A stretch of 46,348 nt of DNA, taken from positions 1 through 46,348 of the IMG/VR virus record IMGVR_UViG_3300025085_002003; one strand, given 5' to 3'. Below, piece by piece: positions 1-7,626 of this stretch. The position numbers and the translations under genes were made by a program. The DNA is from a virus. The first letter of the stretch is position 1, and each line of letters starts with the position of its first letter. A model generated the notes under the pieces. That model worked only from the letters and a program-made list of their open reading frames with translations, did not search any database and was not told the DNA's origin.

Positions 1-2
1 CA

Positions 3-674
3 TTGTTACAAAATCCCGAAGCCGAAGCAGATGATATGATTGCATTATTCATCGAGGCACATCCAAATGATAATCATATTATTGTGTCAAGTGATAGTGA
101 TTACTTTCAACTTATCACCGACAATGTAACTATGTATGATGGTGTACAAAATCGTATTATTACTAAAGATGGTTTCTTTAAAGATGATAAGAATATGACT
201 CCTATCAAAGAGAAGAAGACTGGCGAAATCAAAGAGAAAGTAGACCCGAAGTGGGCATTGTTTGAGAAATGTGTCCGTGGCGATACATCAGATAATATCT
301 TTTCAGCATATCCTGGCTGTCGTAAGAAAGGTACCAAGAACAAAGTAGGTATGTTAGAAGCATTTGCTGATAAAGATATTGGTGGTTTCAATTGGAATAA
401 CTTTATGTTACAACGTTGGACTGACCACAATGGCGAAGAGCATACTGTCCGTGATGACTATGAACGCAATGTTAAACTGGTAGACTTAACTGCTCAACCT
501 ATGGACTTAAAAGTTAAGTTTGTAGAAACAATCGCAGAAAGAAGTGTGCCAAAAAGTAATGTTGGTGTTGGTATGAACTTTCTAAAGTTCTGCGGCATAC
601 ATGATTTACAAAATCTTGCTAAATCACCAGATGAACTCGCATCAATTCTTAATCAGCCATATCCGGCAAGATGA
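3..674 (+). CDS. 5'-3' exonuclease / flap endonuclease (T4 RNase H-like), 5' truncated
   Basis: This is the C-terminal part of a phage FEN/PIN-type nuclease that would remove RNA primers and flaps during phage replication. The acidic motif EADDMIAL near the left edge and SSDSDYFQLI match the metal-binding motifs of the family. They are followed by GDTSDNIFSAYPGC and a basic GTKNKVG segment, which fit the H3TH DNA-binding region. The N-terminal part, with the first acidic residues, lies outside the window, so the TTG at position 3 is not the true start. The stop codon overlaps the start of a 31-codon membrane ORF by 4 nt. The family call is firm; equivalence to T4 rnh is an inference. Confidence 0.85.
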   Translation: MLQNPEAEADDMIALFIEAHPNDNHIIVSSDSDYFQLITDNVTMYDGVQNRIITKDGFFKDDKNMTPIKEKKTGEIKEKVDPKWALFEKCVRGDTSDNIFSAYPGCRKKGTKNKVGMLEAFADKDIGGFNWNNFMLQRWTDHNGEEHTVRDDYERNVKLVDLTAQPMDLKVKFVETIAERSVPKSNVGVGMNFLKFCGIHDLQNLAKSPDELASILNQPYPAR

Positions 675-766
675 GAAAAAGAAAACCAACTTCATTGGTT
701 GAATCCTTATTAGTGTTTGCAGTCATAACATTCGTTTATGGATTAGTTATATTGTTTTGGAAGTAA
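671..766 (+). CDS. Small single-pass membrane protein (31 aa)
   Basis: This short ORF starts at an ATG that overlaps the nuclease stop (ATGA) and ends directly before the ATG of the HAD gene. It encodes a basic N-terminus (MRKRKPTSL) followed by one hydrophobic stretch of about 20 residues (SLLVFAVITFVYGLVILFW) ending in Lys, as expected for a one-pass membrane peptide with the N-terminus in the cytoplasm. The exact fit between two genes, with overlapping start and stop codons, supports real translation. I do not recognise a family. A role at the host membrane is possible but not shown. Confidence 0.55.
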   Translation: MRKRKPTSLVESLLVFAVITFVYGLVILFWK

Positions 767-1495
767 ATGAAAAATTATATTTTTGATGTAGATGGTACTT
801 TAACTCCAAGTAGAGATAGAATAAACGAAAACTTTAGACTATGGTTCTTAGAGTTCATCAAGTGGAATAATGTTTATCTGGTCACAGGAAGTGATAGAAC
901 CAAAACAGAAGAACAAGTTGGTGAAGAACTATTCAAAAAGGTAGAATGTGTATACAATTCATCTGGTAATACAAAGTACAAAAATGGTATATGTGTAATG
1001 AACACTAAAGATTTTGAGTTACCTGAGGTAGCATACAAGTTCTTAGTAAAGAAAATGATTAGTAGTAAGTGGGAACCAAAAACTGGATTACATTTTGACT
1101 CTAGACCAGGATTATTAAACTTTAGTATACTTGGTAGAAATGCATCAAGGGCCCAAAGAAAGAAGTATGTTACACATGATACATCAACTAATGAAAGACA
1201 AAAGATTTCTGATGAATTTAATAAGAAGTTCTCAGAGAAATTTAATATTACGTCACAAGTAGCAGGTGAAACTGGACTAGATATCATTGAGATAGGGAAA
1301 GACAAAGCCCAGATACTTAAAGATTTCACATTCCAAGATGAACTGGTATTCTTCGGTGACAATATACAACCTGGCGGAAATGATTATGGAATCGCACAAG
1401 CAATTGAATATGGACCATATGCATTTTCTAAATGCCATAATGTAAAGAACTGGAAAGGGACATGGAAGATACTTAAAAAATATGATATACAGTAA
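767..1495 (+). CDS. HAD-superfamily phosphatase/phosphomutase, eukaryotic-type phosphomannomutase-like
   Basis: The protein begins with the HAD nucleophile motif FDVDGTLTPSRD (Asp7, Asp9). Near the C-terminus it has FFGDNIQPGGNDYG, which resembles the FFGD..PGGND motif of the PMM (phosphomannomutase) branch of HAD enzymes. The middle LNFSILGRNASRAQRKKY resembles the PMM cap segment that contacts the sugar phosphate. At 242 residues it is close to the size of PMM proteins. It may interconvert or dephosphorylate hexose phosphates, perhaps for the nucleotide sugars implied by glycosyltransferase-like genes elsewhere in the window. The substrate is inferred. GGAAG precedes the ATG. It overlaps the next gene by 14 nt. 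Confidence 0.75.
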   Translation: MKNYIFDVDGTLTPSRDRINENFRLWFLEFIKWNNVYLVTGSDRTKTEEQVGEELFKKVECVYNSSGNTKYKNGICVMNTKDFELPEVAYKFLVKKMISSKWEPKTGLHFDSRPGLLNFSILGRNASRAQRKKYVTHDTSTNERQKISDEFNKKFSEKFNITSQVAGETGLDIIEIGKDKAQILKDFTFQDELVFFGDNIQPGGNDYGIAQAIEYGPYAFSKCHNVKNWKGTWKILKKYDIQ

Positions 1496-2018
1496 AGAAA
1501 TAGTTAAAGATAAGTTTTGGATTATAGAAAACTCAGGTATTAAAATAGGAACAATACGTTTCTGCTCATCTGATGATTTTGTAGTCAATGTAAGAAATAC
1601 AGATATATCTTCTGGAATCAATAACGAACACGTTACGCATTCAGAACTCATACAATGTTTTGGTGAGAATATATTAGAAGCAAAAGAAAGTCCTGTAATT
1701 GAATCGAATCCGTTATCTGAAAGAAAAGCCTTGAAGACTTCATTAGGAATTGTAGAAGACTATCCTTCTAAACATGTGCCATATAACACAGAAACAATAG
1801 AGTTAAAAGGAAAACAAATTCCAACCTATACTAAAACAGAAACAAGTAAAGTACGATATGCCGCTGGTTATTACGGAGTAAGATTTGCAGTTGACTGGCG
1901 ATGGTTTTATGGTGGGAAACTTGATACACTAAATACTTATGAGTTTATAGGACCATTCAAAACTAAATCTGAAATGCAAAACGAAACAAAATTAGCGATT
2001 AAACGAGATGGATTATAA
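1482..2018 (+). CDS. Hypothetical phage protein (178 aa)
   Basis: I do not recognise the family. The start overlaps the end of the HAD gene by 14 nt and the stop overlaps the next ORF by 11 nt, as in a compact phage operon. A GGAAGA stretch lies about 13 nt upstream of the ATG. The protein is soluble and mixed alpha/beta in appearance, with an aromatic-rich C-terminal half (YAAGYYGVRFAVDWRWFYGG) and no signal peptide or transmembrane segment. No catalytic motif is apparent. Confidence 0.6.
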   Translation: MIYSKEIVKDKFWIIENSGIKIGTIRFCSSDDFVVNVRNTDISSGINNEHVTHSELIQCFGENILEAKESPVIESNPLSERKALKTSLGIVEDYPSKHVPYNTETIELKGKQIPTYTKTETSKVRYAAGYYGVRFAVDWRWFYGGKLDTLNTYEFIGPFKTKSEMQNETKLAIKRDGL

Positions 2019-2202
2019 AAGTTTAAAAGATTTTCTAGCGGCAATCAAACGAGCAAATCTTAGAGGTGACCACAAGATAACACTTCCTATGGATGAAGCA
2101 GTCAATATACAAAATGATATTGCTTTATTGCTATTAGAACTAAAAAAAGACAATACCAACGTTGGAAGCACACTGGATGGTGGTGGTTTCAATGAGGAAT
2201 AA
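2008..2202 (+). CDS. Hypothetical small protein (64 aa)
   Basis: A 64-residue ORF overlapping the previous gene by 11 nt in another frame. The sequence looks helical (MDYKSLKDFLAAIKRANLR, then DEAVNIQNDIALLLLELKK) and ends in a Gly/Asn-rich acidic tail. There is no strong ribosome binding site, so it would depend on translational coupling. Family unknown. A late-promoter-like box follows it, so it is probably the last gene of its transcript segment. Confidence 0.5.
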   Translation: MDYKSLKDFLAAIKRANLRGDHKITLPMDEAVNIQNDIALLLLELKKDNTNVGSTLDGGGFNEE

Positions 2203-2230
2203 CCATTATATACGTCTATTATTCTAATAA

Positions 2231-2241
2231 TTAGATAAATA
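2231..2241 (+). promoter_or_regulatory. T4-late-type promoter box TTAGATAAATA
   Basis: The 11-mer TTAGATAAATA lies about 30 nt upstream of the ATG at 2271. It resembles the T4 late promoter core TATAAATA. The identical 11-mer occurs in two other intergenic positions on this strand (13610 and 16142), and a 10-nt version occurs on the minus strand before the gene starting at 37220. Recurrence just upstream of gene starts supports a promoter role. Confidence 0.6.
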
Positions 2242-2270
2242 AGAGTAGAACCATTAATAAGGATACTCTT

Positions 2271-2558
2271 ATGGCAAGACCAAAACCTACAATAATCTTG
2301 GAACACACGGATAATCAAACATACCGTAGTGAGCAAGTACTAAAAGCAACGGCAGTATATTCCGTATTTTATAAAGGAGTTGCGATAAATCTTCGTAGCC
2401 TCAACTCGTTGGTAAACTTTCCTGGTCCAAAATACAAGAAAGTATCTTTTAGTAATCCTGGACATGCAATCAACCTAGCACAACGTTTGAATAAGTTATT
2501 TAGATGTGAAGATTTCGAAGTATACGTCTTAACTAAAGGTGACAAATTAGAGTTGTAA
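2271..2558 (+). CDS. Hypothetical phage protein (95 aa)
   Basis: A compact, slightly basic protein beginning MARPKPTIILEHTDNQTYRS, with a PGPKYKKVSFSNPGHAINLA segment and no transmembrane segment. I cannot assign a family; it resembles the short conserved hypotheticals common in T4-like marine phages, but that is an impression and not a search result. AAGGATA lies upstream of the ATG, and a late-type promoter box lies 30 nt upstream, suggesting it heads a transcript. The next gene starts 1 nt after its stop codon. Confidence 0.65.
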   Translation: MARPKPTIILEHTDNQTYRSEQVLKATAVYSVFYKGVAINLRSLNSLVNFPGPKYKKVSFSNPGHAINLAQRLNKLFRCEDFEVYVLTKGDKLEL

Positions 2559-2559
2559 A

Positions 2560-2928
2560 GTGAAAAAGATTGAGTTAATAAATTATATTAACAAACACAC
2601 AACTGGAAAAATAGCAGGTAGAAAAGAACTCACTCAAAGTGATATCTTTATAAGTACTCTATCTAATCAATTTAGAGTTTCTGCACTTGGTCGAGATATT
2701 CTCAAAAAACATTTCAAAACATACAATATAGAGATAAAATCAAAAATTGCTACTGGTACAGGTAATCAAATACTTGCACTTGATAAGTATCTCAAAACTC
2801 CCTATTATCTAAGAAAGTCTAAATTAGTCTTATTTGAAGAGATTCCAGCGGCAGAATTGCTGATGATTGATGGTGATATCGATTTATGGGTAGAAAATAA
2901 GACTTTTTTTAATACCTCAAAAACTTGA
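2560..2928 (+). CDS. Hypothetical phage protein (122 aa), GTG start
   Basis: This ORF starts with GTG one nucleotide after the previous stop, so translational coupling is likely. The protein is basic in its N-terminal two thirds (helical, Lys-rich, KKHFKTYNIEIKSK) and acidic near the C-terminus (AAELLMIDGDIDLW). No catalytic motif is recognised. Its TGA stop lies inside the TTGACA -35 box of the following promoter, so the end of the gene is also regulatory DNA. Confidence 0.6.
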   Translation: MKKIELINYINKHTTGKIAGRKELTQSDIFISTLSNQFRVSALGRDILKKHFKTYNIEIKSKIATGTGNQILALDKYLKTPYYLRKSKLVLFEEIPAAELLMIDGDIDLWVENKTFFNTSKT

Positions 2929-2952
2929 CAGATACCGCTTTTGTGCTATAAT
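2925..2952 (+). promoter_or_regulatory. Sigma70-type promoter P1 (TTGACA-16-TATAAT, extended -10)
   Basis: TTGACA (2925-2930) and TATAAT (2947-2952) are separated by 16 nt, and the -10 box is preceded by TGC, giving an extended -10. The -35 box contains the TGA stop of the preceding gene. It shares AAAACTTGACA and GTGyTATAAT blocks with promoters at 3194, 9382 and 10243. It would drive the small gene at 2985, which has an AGAGAGGT ribosome binding site. Confidence 0.85.
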
Positions 2953-2984
2953 ACTAGTATAGTTAATTAAAAGAGAGGTTAAAT

Positions 2985-3188
2985 ATGTCAGTAAATTTCA
3001 AAAAGTTCGAAAGAGCATTCAACGAATCAGCAAATTCCGAAGAAAATCTACTAGATGATGGTAGTGTTAATTGGAACTTTGTAGATGCAGACCTAAACTT
3101 AGATGGTTGGGCTGATGCAATAGGTGAAGATTTCTATGCCATCTTCGATGATATGGCAAACAAGTTTGATGCGAACAAGAAAATATGA
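2985..3188 (+). CDS. Small acidic protein (67 aa)
   Basis: A 67-residue, strongly acidic protein expressed from its own consensus promoter with a strong AGAGAGGT ribosome binding site. It contains repeated Asp/aromatic segments (NWNFVDADLNLDGWADAIG). The promoter strength and small size fit an early host-takeover or regulatory protein, but I recognise no family. Another consensus promoter begins 6 nt after its stop. Confidence 0.6.
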   Translation: MSVNFKKFERAFNESANSEENLLDDGSVNWNFVDADLNLDGWADAIGEDFYAIFDDMANKFDANKKI

Positions 3189-3193
3189 AAAAC

Positions 3194-3221
3194 TTGACAG
3201 ATTTCGGTTTCGTGTTACAAT
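3194..3221 (+). promoter_or_regulatory. Sigma70-type promoter P2 (TTGACA-16-TACAAT, extended -10)
   Basis: TTGACA (3194-3199), a 16-nt spacer, and TACAAT (3216-3221) preceded by TGT. It belongs to the same promoter family as 2925, 9382 and 10243, with the shared AAAACTTGACA block. It would drive the MoxR-like ATPase at 3251, whose ribosome binding site is AGAGAGGT. Confidence 0.85.
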
Positions 3222-3250
3222 AATAATATATTAAATAGAGAGGTTATGTT

Positions 3251-4378
3251 ATGAATAAAGTATCAACAAACGATTTAGATGTAAGAGTAGTCAGACCTAG
3301 TGATGTTAGGGCTGAAATCAACTATGCATTTAACAGAAAAAGACCAGTGTTTATTTGGGGTCCTCCCGGTGTTGGTAAATCAGAAATTGTAGATAGTATT
3401 ACACAAGAAAGGTCAGGTTTTATGATTGACCTTAGACTTGCTCTGATGGAACCAACTGACTTAAGAGGTATTCCATATTTCAATGAGAAGTCCGGTCAAA
3501 TGGAATGGGCTACTCCTTCAGATTTACCAAGTCAAGAATTAGCAGACCAATACGAGTCTGTTATCTTATTCCTTGACGAAATGAACCAAGCACCACAATC
3601 AGTTCAAGCCGCGGCTTATCAGTTAATTCTGAATAGACGATTGGGTTCTTATGTTCTACCAGATAACGTATTAATCGTTGCGGCTGGTAACAGAGAGAGT
3701 GATAGAGGTGTTGCTTATAGAATGCCTTCACCACTTGCTAACAGATTTGTTCACTTAGAAATGGGTGTTGACTTTGAAGATTGGCAGACTTGGGCATTAG
3801 AGAATAAAATCAATGCCGATGTTGTTGGTTTCTTAACATCTAACAAGATGGACTTATTTAACTTTGACCCTAGAACGGCTTCAAGAGCCTTTGCTACTCC
3901 AAGAAGTTGGACTTTTGTTTCAGAAATGTTACCAAAAGAAGGCGAAGAAATTAGCGATAGTAGACTACACGACTTGATTGCTGGTACAGTTGGTGACGGA
4001 GTTGCTACTAAGTTTATGGCTCACAGAGCCATTTCTGGGAAGTTACCTGTTCCTTCTGATATCCTAGACGGTACAGTTACTACACTTTCACAAGAAGCCA
4101 GAGAGATTTCAGCAATGTTTTCATTGACTACTTCACTATGTTATGAGTTGAAAGACTTTGTAGATAGAAATGGTAAAGATAAAATGGATGATTTGTACAA
4201 AATGGCTGACAACTTCTTCAATTTTATGATGGAAAACTTCGATACTGAAATGACAGTATTGGGTGGAAGAACTGCTCTTAAAGTTTACAAGTTACCTCTA
4301 GAACCTAGAAAAGTGCCTTGTATTGAGAAGTTCTTCAAAAAACACGGTAAGTTAATTATCGAGGCACATAACGCCTAA
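3251..4378 (+). CDS. MoxR-type AAA+ ATPase
   Basis: An AAA+ ATPase of the MoxR/CbbQ kind. Walker A is GPPGVGKS (residues 37-44), Walker B is VILFLDEMNQAP around residues 103-114, and the sensor region is NVLIVAAGNRESDRG. MoxR-type ATPases usually act as chaperones that activate partners carrying a von Willebrand A domain through its MIDAS metal site. Such a partner (HExxH plus VWA) is encoded at 10521 on the same strand, 6 kb downstream. The two are separated by the halogenase cassette and small genes. It has its own sigma70 promoter and a terminator beyond its stop. The family is clear; the cellular target is unknown. Confidence 0.9.
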   Translation: MNKVSTNDLDVRVVRPSDVRAEINYAFNRKRPVFIWGPPGVGKSEIVDSITQERSGFMIDLRLALMEPTDLRGIPYFNEKSGQMEWATPSDLPSQELADQYESVILFLDEMNQAPQSVQAAAYQLILNRRLGSYVLPDNVLIVAAGNRESDRGVAYRMPSPLANRFVHLEMGVDFEDWQTWALENKINADVVGFLTSNKMDLFNFDPRTASRAFATPRSWTFVSEMLPKEGEEISDSRLHDLIAGTVGDGVATKFMAHRAISGKLPVPSDILDGTVTTLSQEAREISAMFSLTTSLCYELKDFVDRNGKDKMDDLYKMADNFFNFMMENFDTEMTVLGGRTALKVYKLPLEPRKVPCIEKFFKKHGKLIIEAHNA

Positions 4379-4384
4379 AAGAAT

Positions 4385-4420
4385 AGCCCACTAGGGGGCT
4401 GCCGGGATACGTAGGGTATC
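4385..4420 (+). other. Two short hairpins in the 3' region of the ATPase gene
   Basis: AGCCC (4385-4389) can pair with GGGCT (4396-4400) around a 6-nt loop, and GATAC (4406-4410) with GTATC (4416-4420) around a 5-nt loop. With the terminator that follows, they form a GC-richer non-coding stretch of about 100 nt. I find no tRNA T-loop or known riboswitch signature. It could be a small structured RNA or an mRNA 3'-end element. Confidence 0.35.
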
Positions 4421-4452
4421 AGGTAATCCTAGACTACATAACCTAGAAGATG

Positions 4453-4486
4453 AAAGAGGGATGTCTATTGACTTCCCTCTTTTTTT
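4453..4486 (+). terminator. Rho-independent terminator with a promoter -35 box in its loop
   Basis: AAAGAGGGA (4453-4461) pairs perfectly with TCCCTCTTT (4474-4482) around a 12-nt loop, followed by a run of T to 4486. It would terminate transcripts of the ATPase gene. The last six loop bases, TTGACT, are also a -35 box for the next promoter. Confidence 0.85.
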
Positions 4487-4496
4487 ATGGTACAAT
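4468..4496 (+). promoter_or_regulatory. Promoter of the halogenase cassette (TTGACT-17-TACAAT)
   Basis: TTGACT (4468-4473) and TACAAT (4491-4496) are 17 nt apart, with TGG before the -10 (extended -10). The ATG of the AMP ligase is at 4503, only 6 nt beyond the -10 box. Transcription should therefore begin at or next to the start codon, which predicts a leaderless mRNA. The element overlaps the upstream terminator. Confidence 0.7.
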
Positions 4497-4502
4497 AGTA
4501 CT

Positions 4503-5891
4503 ATGATATTTGAAACTATAAAGCATTCCGCTCGTGAACACGGGTCTAAGACCGCACTTATTTGTAAAGATAAGCAATATACCTATTCTGAACTCATAGA
4601 GAGTGTAGAGACACTGGCTGCCGTCTTATCAACTGCTATAAAACCAGGTGAAAAAATCTTGTTTGCAAGTGAAAAAGAATATCATTATGTGAGAATGATA
4701 CTTGCTTGTGATATCCTAGGAGTAACATTCATTCCAACTCATCCTAATTTACCAGAAGATTACTTATTTGATATTGTCGATGCTTGTAAACCCGACCATG
4801 TTATAATGAGTGAGCAAGATGCCTTAGAACTAAAACCACATAATAAAGGTCTAGTGTATGTCAAAGAAGACAATGCTACCTATACTATTTTATTTACAAG
4901 TGGCACAAATGGTAGTCCATCTGCGGTCGTTCATTCAGCCGCTGGATGTATGCTAGGATGTCTACATAGTATTTCAATACACAAGTTAACATCTGATGAT
5001 GTAATATTATCTCAACTTCCGCCATCAACGATTGCTGGCATGTACTTGTATACTTTGCCGGGATTAATAAAAGGTGCTACTGTAATTATTGAATCGTTTG
5101 AACCGAGAAGGTATATAGAATTATGTAACAAATGGAAGCCTACTATCGGCACGATGGTACCAGCAATGTTACTTGCTTTGCAAAAAGTTCGTAAATGGAA
5201 AGATTATAGTATGTCCCATTATCGACAGTTGAGTATTGGCAGTACCGCAATCACTGACGAAGTGATAGACATATTATTTGATAAGGGAGTTCCACTTGTT
5301 AGGCATCTTTATGGATGCACAGAAACACATGTACCTGCACTCACCCATCTTATTGAACCCAATACTGAACACAAATTACAACTCTCAGTAACAGAATTTT
5401 ATGAGCATAAATTAGATAGATTTGGTGTGTTGTGGTTGAAAGGTCCAACAATAACAAAACAATACTTAAATAGTGAAGAAATGATTATTGATGATGAGGG
5501 ATATTGGTGTACTGGTGATGTATTTGAGAGGGAACATAACGAGTTGGTATTTAAGACACGAGCAAAGGACTTGATTAAGGTGAATAGTTTTAATGTGTCA
5601 CCTGTAGCAGTAGAGACTGCCATCCTTGCATGTGAGGGCGTAGATGAAGTATGTGTAACATATAGAGAACGAGGTCTCGGAGAAAAAGAACTAGTAGCCG
5701 TTATAAGAAGTACTGATAAAAGAATGAATAAATACTACGTAACAGAGCAAATAAAGACAAAGTTAATGTATTATGAGTTGCCCAAAGATATCATTGTCGT
5801 GACAGATGAATTGCCACGAAATGCAATGGGAAAGATTAGAAGACACATCGTAAAAGACATTTTACGAAAAGGAGAGAAGAATGAAATCTAA
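4503..5891 (+). CDS. Acyl/aryl-AMP ligase (ANL superfamily adenylate-forming enzyme)
   Basis: The enzyme should activate a carboxylic acid as its adenylate and pass it to CoA or a carrier protein. With the start at 4503 it is 462 residues. The ANL motifs are in order: A3 LFTSGTNGSPSAVVHSA (residues 130-146), A5 YGCTETH (270-276), A7 GYWCTGD (333-339), A8 IKVNSFNVSP (358-367) and the catalytic C-terminal lysine in NAMGKIRR (Lys444). An in-frame ATG at 4461 is rejected because it lies within the terminator and promoter. It overlaps the halogenase gene by 11 nt. No carrier protein is encoded nearby, so host ACP or CoA is the likely acceptor. Substrate is unknown. Confidence 0.88.
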   Translation: MIFETIKHSAREHGSKTALICKDKQYTYSELIESVETLAAVLSTAIKPGEKILFASEKEYHYVRMILACDILGVTFIPTHPNLPEDYLFDIVDACKPDHVIMSEQDALELKPHNKGLVYVKEDNATYTILFTSGTNGSPSAVVHSAAGCMLGCLHSISIHKLTSDDVILSQLPPSTIAGMYLYTLPGLIKGATVIIESFEPRRYIELCNKWKPTIGTMVPAMLLALQKVRKWKDYSMSHYRQLSIGSTAITDEVIDILFDKGVPLVRHLYGCTETHVPALTHLIEPNTEHKLQLSVTEFYEHKLDRFGVLWLKGPTITKQYLNSEEMIIDDEGYWCTGDVFEREHNELVFKTRAKDLIKVNSFNVSPVAVETAILACEGVDEVCVTYRERGLGEKELVAVIRSTDKRMNKYYVTEQIKTKLMYYELPKDIIVVTDELPRNAMGKIRRHIVKDILRKGEKNEI

Positions 5892-7626
5892 AATTAAAAG
5901 TATTGTTGTAGTTGGTGGCGGTGTAGGTGGCTGGTTCTCAGCGGCCTGGATGGCAGTCAAACATCCGAATATCAAAGTAACTATCATTGAAAGTGATAAA
6001 ATTCCACCTATTGGAGTAGGCGAAAGTACTTTGCCTCAACTGGGTACAATGATGAAAGAGATTGGATTAGAAGAGAGAGATTGGATGACCCACACAAATT
6101 CTATTTACAAACTAGGTAATAAATTTGTTGGTTGGAACATAGAAGGCAAACGTGACCATAACACTAATCATTTTTGGTGTTCACGATGGGACGAACAATA
6201 TTATGGTTTCTCTTATGCACTACCTGAAAAGAATATTACATCAGGTCTATATCATCCATTAGAAAAGAAAGACCTATTTAGAAATTCTAAAGGACAACCT
6301 GGTGTTGATGATAAGTGGAACGATTATTGGTTACAGTTATTACGTGATGGTCGTAAAAATCATTGGGAAATGGCACAAGATATGCAAGAGGCAACATACC
6401 TTATGGATTACAACAAGTCACCATATGATTGGAATGATAATCTATTAGTTGGTACTTGGCAAGGTGTTACATATCATGTTGATGCAAATAGATTTCCAGA
6501 AATAATCAGAGATAAGATTGCAATTCCTAAGGGTGTTAATCATCTACATGGTCATATCACTGATATTAATAAAGATGATGATGGTTATATTACTTCAATT
6601 GTTACCGAAGATGGTGAAGAAATCACAGGTGATTTGTTCCTTGACTGTACTGGATTCCATAGAGTATTGACAAAAACAATGGATATAGAATGGATTCCGA
6701 TGCCGGAGATAACAACCACAGACATAGTTGTTGCTCCAATAAAATATAAAGATGTCAAAAAAGAATTTCGTCCATACACTATGAGTAATGCGATGGATGA
6801 AGGATGGTTATTTGTTATTCCATTATACAATAGAATGGGTTCTGGATATGTGTTTGACAAGACAGAGATATCTGTTGAAGATGCAATGAAGAAATATAAA
6901 AAGTATTGGGAAGGTCATGAATTTATTCAAGAGCCACAACATATGTCTTGGGAAGCAGGCAAATATAAAACTCAATGGAATAAAAATGTCGTATCAATTG
7001 GTATGACAGGTTCGATGATTGAACCGATGGAAGCAAACATTCTTGGCATCGCTCAAGCAGGATTTCAATTATGTAGTTCATTGATTGCTCGTGCAGAAGA
7101 AAATGATGAAGTCATTGGCAGAGGGTCACTCCATGCATACAACAAGAACATAGATTGGTTAGTTGAAACAATTAAAAGATTTATTTTATTTCATTATACA
7201 TTAACAGACAGAGAAGATACTCCATTCTGGAAGAAAAAGAAACAACTTGGTATTGATGAAAATCATAAAGAGAAATGTTGGAGAGAATACAGAGTACCTG
7301 GAAATAATGCCGAATCAGGAGTTCCAGATTTTATGTGGGCGATGATGGCGGTTGCTATGGGTAAGTTTGATGATGATATTAAGTTGAATACAAAACCAGA
7401 ACTAATGGAACAAGCGAATGAAAAGTTCTCTTGGCTTCGAACATCAGCAAAACGAAATGGAGTGAATGCACCTAATGCCTATGAATGGCACAAGAAGGTA
7501 CTCTTTAGTGATAAGTCACACGATGAAGTACTACAGGAAAACCTAGAAAAATATTCAAAGATTGTTAAAATTAAGGAAAAGGTAAAGTCGTCTTCCAGCG
7601 GAACAATTGCCTCACCTGGAAATTAA
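5881..7626 (+). CDS. Flavin-dependent halogenase (tryptophan halogenase family)
   Basis: A 581-residue FADH2-dependent halogenase-type protein. The FAD-binding GGGVGG is at residues 12-17 and the family motif GVGESTLP at 45-52. Lys77 and Lys81 in YKLGNKFVGW lie where the catalytic lysine of PrnA-type enzymes sits. The WxWxIP motif is present as W309-L-F311-V-I-P, so the second Trp is Phe. Halogenases of this family are known in marine viruses: VirX1 from cyanophage Syn10 has been reported to iodinate diverse substrates. It has a GGAGAGAAG ribosome binding site and shares one nucleotide with the next gene (TAATG). Halogen and substrate cannot be read from the sequence, and a flavin monooxygenase role without halogenation is possible. 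Confidence 0.88.
   Translation: MKSKIKSIVVVGGGVGGWFSAAWMAVKHPNIKVTIIESDKIPPIGVGESTLPQLGTMMKEIGLEERDWMTHTNSIYKLGNKFVGWNIEGKRDHNTNHFWCSRWDEQYYGFSYALPEKNITSGLYHPLEKKDLFRNSKGQPGVDDKWNDYWLQLLRDGRKNHWEMAQDMQEATYLMDYNKSPYDWNDNLLVGTWQGVTYHVDANRFPEIIRDKIAIPKGVNHLHGHITDINKDDDGYITSIVTEDGEEITGDLFLDCTGFHRVLTKTMDIEWIPMPEITTTDIVVAPIKYKDVKKEFRPYTMSNAMDEGWLFVIPLYNRMGSGYVFDKTEISVEDAMKKYKKYWEGHEFIQEPQHMSWEAGKYKTQWNKNVVSIGMTGSMIEPMEANILGIAQAGFQLCSSLIARAEENDEVIGRGSLHAYNKNIDWLVETIKRFILFHYTLTDREDTPFWKKKKQLGIDENHKEKCWREYRVPGNNAESGVPDFMWAMMAVAMGKFDDDIKLNTKPELMEQANEKFSWLRTSAKRNGVNAPNAYEWHKKVLFSDKSHDEVLQENLEKYSKIVKIKEKVKSSSSGTIASPGN

Noticed and set aside
4379-4452. Possible tRNA or riboswitch
   Set aside because: No T-loop, acceptor stem or known aptamer core could be found. 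It is kept only as an unassigned structured stretch.
4461-4502. In-frame upstream ATG extending the AMP ligase by 14 residues
   Set aside because: It lies within the terminator stem and before the -10 box, so it would not be on the cassette transcript. The ANL fold begins at the ATG at 4503.
6585-6860. Minus-strand ORFs inside the halogenase, and similar antisense ORFs in other genes
   Set aside because: They have no ribosome binding sites, no recognisable domains, and lie opposite well-supported coding frames.
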